Of a stretch of DNA of 52,472 nucleotides, positions 47,427 through 52,472 are shown piece after piece. The stretch comes from Thermoanaerobacterium butyriciformans. Its GTDB lineage: Bacteria > Bacillota > Thermoanaerobacteria > Thermoanaerobacterales > Thermoanaerobacteraceae. A program made the translations under genes and the position numbers. The notes beneath the pieces are model-generated. The model saw only the letters and a program-made list of their open reading frames with translations. It made no database searches and had not been told where the DNA came from. Location of the stretch: contig NZ_JAGGLT010000022.1 in the NCBI RefSeq assembly GCF_017874545.1, positions 1 through 52,472 on the forward strand, in the 5' to 3' direction. Position 1 is the first letter of the stretch; every line of letters begins with the position of its first letter.

Positions 47427-47939
47427 ATGGATTATCCAGATCTTGAATATTTATGCGATAGAACATGGCCGTTATTATTTAAATACGTCTATTATAGAGT
47501 GAATAATGTGGATGATACAAATGATATTGTTCAAGAAACATATTTGAGGGCAATTAAAAATTTTGAAAACGTGCGGGATAAAAAATTTTTTTTGCCTTAT
47601 TTAAAAAGCATTGCTAGGAATATTATGATAGATAAATACAGAGAAAAGAAAATAAGTGATATACATTTTAATGAAATGAATGTGGAGATGTTTTCTGATA
47701 ACGTAATGTTAGAAGAATATGTTGTAAATCTTGAAGAGAAAGATCGCCTTTATTCTTGCCTATTGTCTTTGCCTGAAAAATACAGAACAGTTATAGAACT
47801 TCGCATTATAGAAGGTCTCAGCCTAAAAGATTGCGCAAAGATATTGGGCAAGAGTACATCAAGCATAAAAAATATTCAGTATAGAGCAATAATTAAATTG
47901 CGTGAATTGATGAAAAAGGAGGTATTGCGAAATGAATAG
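47427..47939 (+). CDS. ECF-type RNA polymerase sigma factor
   Basis: This 170-aa protein has sigma-70 region 2 (about 10-75: NNVDDTNDIVQETYLRAIKN) and region 4 (about 105-160: LPEKYRTVIELRIIEGLSL and the HTH KDCAKILGKSTSSIKNI), but no regions 1 or 3, so it is an ECF sigma factor of the SigM/SigW/SigX kind. ATG 47427 has GGGAGG upstream. It overlaps the anti-sigma gene by 8 bp. An ECF-like promoter before it suggests self-activation. Confidence 0.92.
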   Translation: MDYPDLEYLCDRTWPLLFKYVYYRVNNVDDTNDIVQETYLRAIKNFENVRDKKFFLPYLKSIARNIMIDKYREKKISDIHFNEMNVEMFSDNVMLEEYVVNLEEKDRLYSCLLSLPEKYRTVIELRIIEGLSLKDCAKILGKSTSSIKNIQYRAIIKLRELMKKEVLRNE

Positions 47940-49115
47940 TGATGACCTTAATAAGCTTATTGATGAATTAAATATTAACAGTGAATCGGCTTTTGATGAT
48001 GAAGAAACGATATCACTGCTAAAAAATTTAAAAGATTTAAAAGATACCTATTATAAAGACAAAGATGTGATTAAAAGCATCAAAGCTAAAAGAAGGAGAA
48101 AGTCATCGCTTATTGCTGCCACCTTGATATTCTTCACATCAATACAATTATTTAATTTACCTTTAATAGGTACAAAAATCGGAGATGGTACCTTATCACC
48201 ATCTTATAATATCGTTTATGCAATGCAGAAGACCTATAATAGTGTGAAAACCATAGTACTTGATACAAACATAGTAGAGACAAATATAAAAAATAATAAA
48301 GTGATAAAAAAGGAGTTCTGGAAAGAAATATATGCAGGGCCATTAAGCTATCGAATGGAGGGGTGTGATCAAATATTGATTGCTGATGGCACTAAGACAC
48401 TGAACTATGATAAAAAATCGAAAAAAGGTGTTTTGAAATGGACTAATCCATTGGCATCACCTGTGTTGAAACTAAAATCGCAAGTGGACGATATATATAA
48501 ATATGGTAATTATAAACTGGTTGGCAGTGAAAATTTAGACGGTATCGACACTAATGTAATTAAAGTTGAGACAAAAATAAAAAAAAGTAAAGCAAAGTTT
48601 AGAATAAAAACAGACACATACTGGATTGACAAAAAGACAAATTTTATAGTTAAACATGAAGAACTAAATGGAGATGTCAAAAGAATAGTAACATATAATA
48701 TAGATTTCAATACATTAGTAAATAAGGATGATTTAAAGCCAAATTTGCCAGAATTGTATATGTATATAATACTTTTGACAACATGTATATATTTAACTCA
48801 ATAGAAGATGCTAAAAAAGCATCAGATGATGTAATTATACCTGATAAACTTCCCACAGGCTTAAAATTCTTCAATGCATGGAAATACAAAAAAGATCCTA
48901 ATCCATCTAATCCTTATAATCACTCTATTCAATTGTGCTATTACAATGAAGATTACACTAAAGTAGTTTATATAGAAGAGTTTAAAAAAGGCGATAAAAT
49001 ACTTGTAAAGATTTCTACAAATTTCGTACATGGTGAACTAAAACCTACAATAGATGACTTAAAATCAAAGTACAGAAATATTGATATTACTCTGTCAGAG
49101 TTAAGTGTTTATTGA
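47932..49115 (+). pseudogene. Membrane anti-sigma / RseB-like regulator, split by a 2-bp slip
   Basis: The first frame (47932-48804) encodes a cytosolic N terminus, a basic KAKRRRK patch, one membrane helix (about 58-78) and an outside beta-rich domain like LolA/RseB. A second frame (to 49115) continues with a DUF4367-like part (PDKLPTGLKF) but has no ribosome binding site. Removing one TA from the TATATA at 48763-48768 joins them into one 393-aa protein reading ELYMYNTFDNMYIFNSIEDA. This fits ECF anti-sigma regulators. As written the gene is broken; the first frame alone would give a 290-aa product with an odd hydrophobic tail. Confidence 0.75.
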
Positions 49116-49202
49116 TTAATACTGAGGGATTCTTTATAAAAATCAGTGCAATTATATATTTTGCAGCACGGGATTTTGTGGCGAATCAATATGGTATGTG
49201 TG

Positions 49203-49228
49203 TGAGTCATTCTTATGATTCAAACGTC
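49203..49228 (+). promoter_or_regulatory. ECF-type promoter before the ABC permease
   Basis: TGAGTC (49203-49208), 16 bp and CGTC (49225-49228), followed by TTTATAT, near copy of the promoter at 47366. The ABC genes are thus a probable target of the sigma factor. Confidence 0.65.
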
Positions 49229-49245
49229 TTTATATAGAGGAGGTT

Positions 49246-49275
49246 ATGCATGAACTATATAAATACAGGGGTTGA
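49246..49275 (+). CDS. Nine-codon leader frame before the permease
   Basis: ATG 49246 lies 3 bp after GAGGAGG (49237-49243), and the frame MHELYKYRG stops at 49273, a few bases before the permease ATG. It may couple translation. The spacing is short, so the site may instead serve the ATG at 49250, which opens a 47-codon frame. Confidence 0.3.
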   Translation: MHELYKYRG

Positions 49276-49280
49276 TAGAA

Positions 49281-51839
49281 ATGAAGGTATATATATATTT
49301 AGCATTATCATATCTGAAAAAACAAAGAGGAAGGACGATTGCTTTAGTATTAGGTGTCGCCTTGGCAGTAATGCTTGTATTTGGTACTAACGTTATATTT
49401 GAAAGCCAGAGCAGAAATCAGCTTGCTAATATTTACAAAATGTATGGAACATATCAGGGCATATTTACTAATCTAAATAAAGACTTGACTGAGAAAATAA
49501 AAAATGATAAAGACGTAAGTAAATCTGCAGTAGCAGCTAATCTAGGAAATCTCGTTACTGATAATGGAATTTCAATGATATTAAATTCAACAGACAAAGA
49601 CTACATAGAGATGAATGGATACACTCTTACAAAAGGTCATTTGCCAAATAAGCAAGGAGAAATAGTATTAGAATCACAGGCTTTAAAAAAGATGGGACTT
49701 AAAGAAAAGCTGGGTAAGACAATAAATTTTAAAATCAAAAAGGAATATAAAGATGAAAACGGCCTGAACCAAATATACATAGAAAACAAGTTGTTCAAAT
49801 TAGTAGGGATATTAGATAAGCCCAAACAATATTATGATGGATACTATTCACTGAGAGGATTTACATACTTTAAAGAAGGTGAAAAAAATGTACTGCCTGA
49901 CAATCTTATAACATATGAAGAAATCGTCAAATTGAAATCAAAGGCTAATCTATCGGGTCAGTTGAATCAGATAAGAGAGAGGTATAATATAGGAAGATGG
50001 GATTATGACCTAAATATACAACTGGTAACAGCACTTGATGATTACAGTTCTCAAAATACGAATGCTTCTGTACGTCATTTTAATATTTTGATAGTAATTA
50101 CAGCGATTCTTCTTATATATAACATGTTTAACATATCTTTAATAGACATGATAAAACAAATAGGCATGATGAGGGCTATAGGGTCGTCAAAGAAACAAGT
50201 GAGACTGATAATAGGATTTCAAAGCTTATTTATTCTCATCATTGGATTATCTCTTGGTCTATTGATGGGTATTGCATTTTCATATATTGGGATGAAGTTG
50301 TTTAACTTTGCATTTTTAGATGTATCACAATCAACAGTGTACATAAGTGCGAAAAACATATGGAATGCAGTAATAGTCGGTACAGCAACAGTCATATTAT
50401 CAAGTATAATACCCATATGGATGTCAGGAAGGATATCACCAATAGAAGCTATGAGAAAGAGCGATAGATCAGGTGGAAAACAAAGAAATAGAGGATACCA
50501 TAAGTTTATAAAAAAGATATCTGGGATAACAGGTGAGATGGCATATAAAAATGTGTGGAGAAATAAGTGGAGGACTATAATAATAGTTGTATCAGCAGCA
50601 ATGGCAGGATATTTATTTATAGATGATATTGCATTTCTTAACAACCGAGATGCGGTGTATAATACAACACCGTATGTTTTAAACATGCATGACTATGATT
50701 TTAAATTGTTGTTTGGTCCAAATATAGATCTATATTTTACAGGTTATACAAATGATGATGTAAAAGCCATATCTCAGATAGAAGGAGTGAAAAAAGTAGG
50801 TACAAAGGTATCTATGGAAGGTTTTTTGGAATCTGATGTAAATGATTTAGATAATGACTTTAAAAAGTACAATGGAATTTCAGATACAAATAGAAATGTG
50901 GAAACAACGATAGAAGTAAAAGGCTATGATGATGATCAGTTGCAGGGATTTAAGAAGTATATAGATAAAGGGTACATGTCATCGCTGAATACTTCATCAG
51001 ATAAATATCCAAATGCAATAGTATTTAATTACTATTATGATATTTTTAAACATAAGCTTGAGGGAATTAGAAAAGATTTAAAAGTTGGTGATACCATGAC
51101 AATAAGGATTCCTGTTATCAGAAATGGCAAAATAGCATATGAAGAGGAAAATATCAGAGTAGGTGCACTATTAAAGCAGGAATGGACAGCTAAAGGTGAC
51201 AGTACACGGGGAGCCAGGATGGAGATAATCCTTCCTCAAAAGTACTTAATGACCATTTCAGGGAAAAGTACATATGACCAGATCAGTGTGCAGTCTGAGG
51301 CGGAAAAGGACACTTATGTGTATGATAGTATAAACAAGATTCTAAAGGACAAGCCTTTTGCAGGTGTGGAAAGCAAGCTAAGTTATATAGAAAAGAGCCA
51401 AAAAGGATTTACGGGAGTATTGAAATCAGACATGGTGATCGTAGCATTGATATTACTAATAGCAGGCATGAATGTATATAATACGCTAAAAACCAACTTA
51501 TTGATACGTACAAATGAGTTTTCCACACTTAGAGCAATAGGCATGACAGTCAAGCAGCTTAAAAGCATGATAATAAAAGAATCGATTATTTATGGCCTTT
51601 TAAGCAGCATAATAGCGGCTTTAATAGGCAGTTATAACGTTTATTCATTTTACAGTTTGGTAAACAGGCAGTACAAGGCTGGATTTAACATAAGCGAAAG
51701 GCTGCAATTTAAATTTCCAGTTATACCAATACTATTGTACAGTGCTATAGTTATTGTTATATGCATATTGTCATCTTATGTATCTGCAAAGAAAGTAGAA
51801 AAGCTTAATATAGTAGAAGGTCTAAATATAATCGAATAA
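49281..51839 (+). CDS. FtsX-type ABC transporter permease
   Basis: This 852-aa permease has two FtsX repeats. Membrane helices are near 18-40, 268-287, 311-340 and 363-382, then 429-450, 715-735, 763-790 and 812-835, with big outside domains at about 45-265 and 455-710. Conserved MRAIGSSKKQV and LRAIGMTVKQL segments (FtsX coupling) appear after the helices. Such permeases move lipids, peptides or antimicrobials, or act as sensors. ATG 49281 has AGGGG upstream. Its partner ATPase follows at 17 bp. Confidence 0.9.
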   Translation: MKVYIYLALSYLKKQRGRTIALVLGVALAVMLVFGTNVIFESQSRNQLANIYKMYGTYQGIFTNLNKDLTEKIKNDKDVSKSAVAANLGNLVTDNGISMILNSTDKDYIEMNGYTLTKGHLPNKQGEIVLESQALKKMGLKEKLGKTINFKIKKEYKDENGLNQIYIENKLFKLVGILDKPKQYYDGYYSLRGFTYFKEGEKNVLPDNLITYEEIVKLKSKANLSGQLNQIRERYNIGRWDYDLNIQLVTALDDYSSQNTNASVRHFNILIVITAILLIYNMFNISLIDMIKQIGMMRAIGSSKKQVRLIIGFQSLFILIIGLSLGLLMGIAFSYIGMKLFNFAFLDVSQSTVYISAKNIWNAVIVGTATVILSSIIPIWMSGRISPIEAMRKSDRSGGKQRNRGYHKFIKKISGITGEMAYKNVWRNKWRTIIIVVSAAMAGYLFIDDIAFLNNRDAVYNTTPYVLNMHDYDFKLLFGPNIDLYFTGYTNDDVKAISQIEGVKKVGTKVSMEGFLESDVNDLDNDFKKYNGISDTNRNVETTIEVKGYDDDQLQGFKKYIDKGYMSSLNTSSDKYPNAIVFNYYYDIFKHKLEGIRKDLKVGDTMTIRIPVIRNGKIAYEEENIRVGALLKQEWTAKGDSTRGARMEIILPQKYLMTISGKSTYDQISVQSEAEKDTYVYDSINKILKDKPFAGVESKLSYIEKSQKGFTGVLKSDMVIVALILLIAGMNVYNTLKTNLLIRTNEFSTLRAIGMTVKQLKSMIIKESIIYGLLSSIIAALIGSYNVYSFYSLVNRQYKAGFNISERLQFKFPVIPILLYSAIVIVICILSSYVSAKKVEKLNIVEGLNIIE

Positions 51840-51856
51840 AAGATGAGGTGGAGATT

Positions 51857-52399
51857 ATGGGCATATTAGAGACAGTAAAATTGACTAAGACATACGGCAA
51901 AGGTGACAATAAAGTAGAGGCTTTAAAGGAAGTATCAGTTTCTATAGAAAATGGAAAATTCACTACTATAGTAGGCCCCAGCGGTTCAGGTAAGAGTACG
52001 CTGCTTCACTGCATGGCAGGACTAGATGTGCCTACATCAGGTGAAGTATTATTAAATGGTGAGAATATATTTAATCTATCAGAAGAAAAACTTTCGATAC
52101 TGAGAAGGCGAAACTTCGGATTTGTATTTCAAAGCTTTAACCTTATACCAGTTATAGACGTGTATGAAAATATAACATTGCCAGTATCATTAGATAATAA
52201 AAAAATAGATAAGGACTACATATCGGAAATAATAGAAATTTTAGGACTAGAGAGCAAGATAAAAAGCTTTCCAAATGAACTCTCAGGAGGACAGCAGCAA
52301 AGAGTAGCAATAGCAAGGGCACTATCAAACAAACCAGATATAATATTTGCAGATGAACCAACAGGTAATTTAGACAGTAAGAGTGATTTCGGAAACTAA
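51857..52399 (+). pseudogene. ABC transporter ATP-binding protein, truncated after the D-loop
   Basis: The frame has the start of a MacB/LolD-type ATPase: Walker A GPSGSGKSTLL, Q-loop VFQSFN, signature [15 protein letters not shown] and Walker [14 protein letters not shown]. It then ends in DFGN and a stop at 180 aa, where the family continues for another 45-70 residues with the H-loop. In the +1 frame, from 52383, [13 protein letters not shown] resembles the missing helix, so the tail seems shifted rather than replaced. It is either a broken gene or sequence error near the window end. Confidence 0.8.
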
Positions 52400-52472
52400 T
52401 TTCCAGCAGCATACAATGACATAAATTAGATATTAGATACAAAAAATAACAATGATTTTGCGATAAAAATAA

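Noticed and set aside
48755-48785. Programmed -1 frameshift in the anti-sigma gene
   Set aside because: There is no slippery heptamer such as A AAA AAG and no clear downstream structure; a TA slip explains the shift more simply.
49250-49393. 47-codon frame from ATG 49250
   Set aside because: It overlaps the permease in another frame and has no protein-like character.
1-52472. CRISPR arrays, insertion sequences, tRNA genes, riboswitches
   Set aside because: I saw no spaced repeats, transposase, tRNA-like cloverleaf or recognisable riboswitch core in the window; the only direct repeat of length is the SASP pair.

Overview
The window is an AT-rich, densely packed chromosomal stretch from a spore-forming, anaerobic, low-GC Firmicute. 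The gene set (spoVM, spoVS, ylbJ, two alpha/beta SASPs, pta-ackA, fabK instead of fabI) and the gene order fit the Thermoanaerobacterales. Thermoanaerobacterium is my best guess for the genus; that is an inference from remembered family resemblance, not a search. Many genes begin with TTG or GTG behind strong GGAGG-type ribosome binding sites.

Layout. The window opens in the 3' end of a 5S rRNA gene with its terminator (1-116). Then come a GNAT acetyltransferase and thpR, converging on rqcH. From 3206 to about 12400 runs a housekeeping series: dapF, yicC, remA, gmk, rpoZ, coaBC, priA, def, fmt, a DUF116 protein and a YugP-type protease. A second series (12474-19703) carries rsmB, rlmN, prpC, prkC, rsgA, rpe and thiN: rRNA modification, PASTA-kinase signalling, ribosome assembly and thiamine salvage. 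A small membrane protein and a 30-codon spoVM follow. rpmB lies on the other strand, and asp23, fakA, recG and degV continue on the plus strand. Two nearly identical SASP genes sit in tandem, followed by rsmD-coaD. ylbJ and tmcAL are on the minus strand, followed by pta-ackA and yceD-rpmF.

From 33533 to 41010 there is a full fatty-acid regulon: fapR-plsX-fabH-fabK-fabD-fabG-acpP-fabF-rnc. After it come an Elp3-like radical SAM gene, spoVS with a textbook sigma-H promoter, and smc-ftsY.

The least ordinary part is 47035-52472. In many Firmicutes ylxM-ffh would follow ftsY. Here there is an ECF sigma factor, a membrane anti-sigma/RseB-like protein, a large FtsX-type ABC permease and an ABC ATPase. 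Two sites with the same spacing and cores (TGAGAC-N16-CGTC and TGAGTC-N16-CGTC) precede the sigma gene and the transporter, which suggests that the sigma factor controls both itself and the pump. The anti-sigma gene is split by what looks like one extra TA unit in a short TA run, and the ATPase loses its frame just after Walker B. The locus is therefore either decaying, phase-variable, or affected by sequence errors near the window end.
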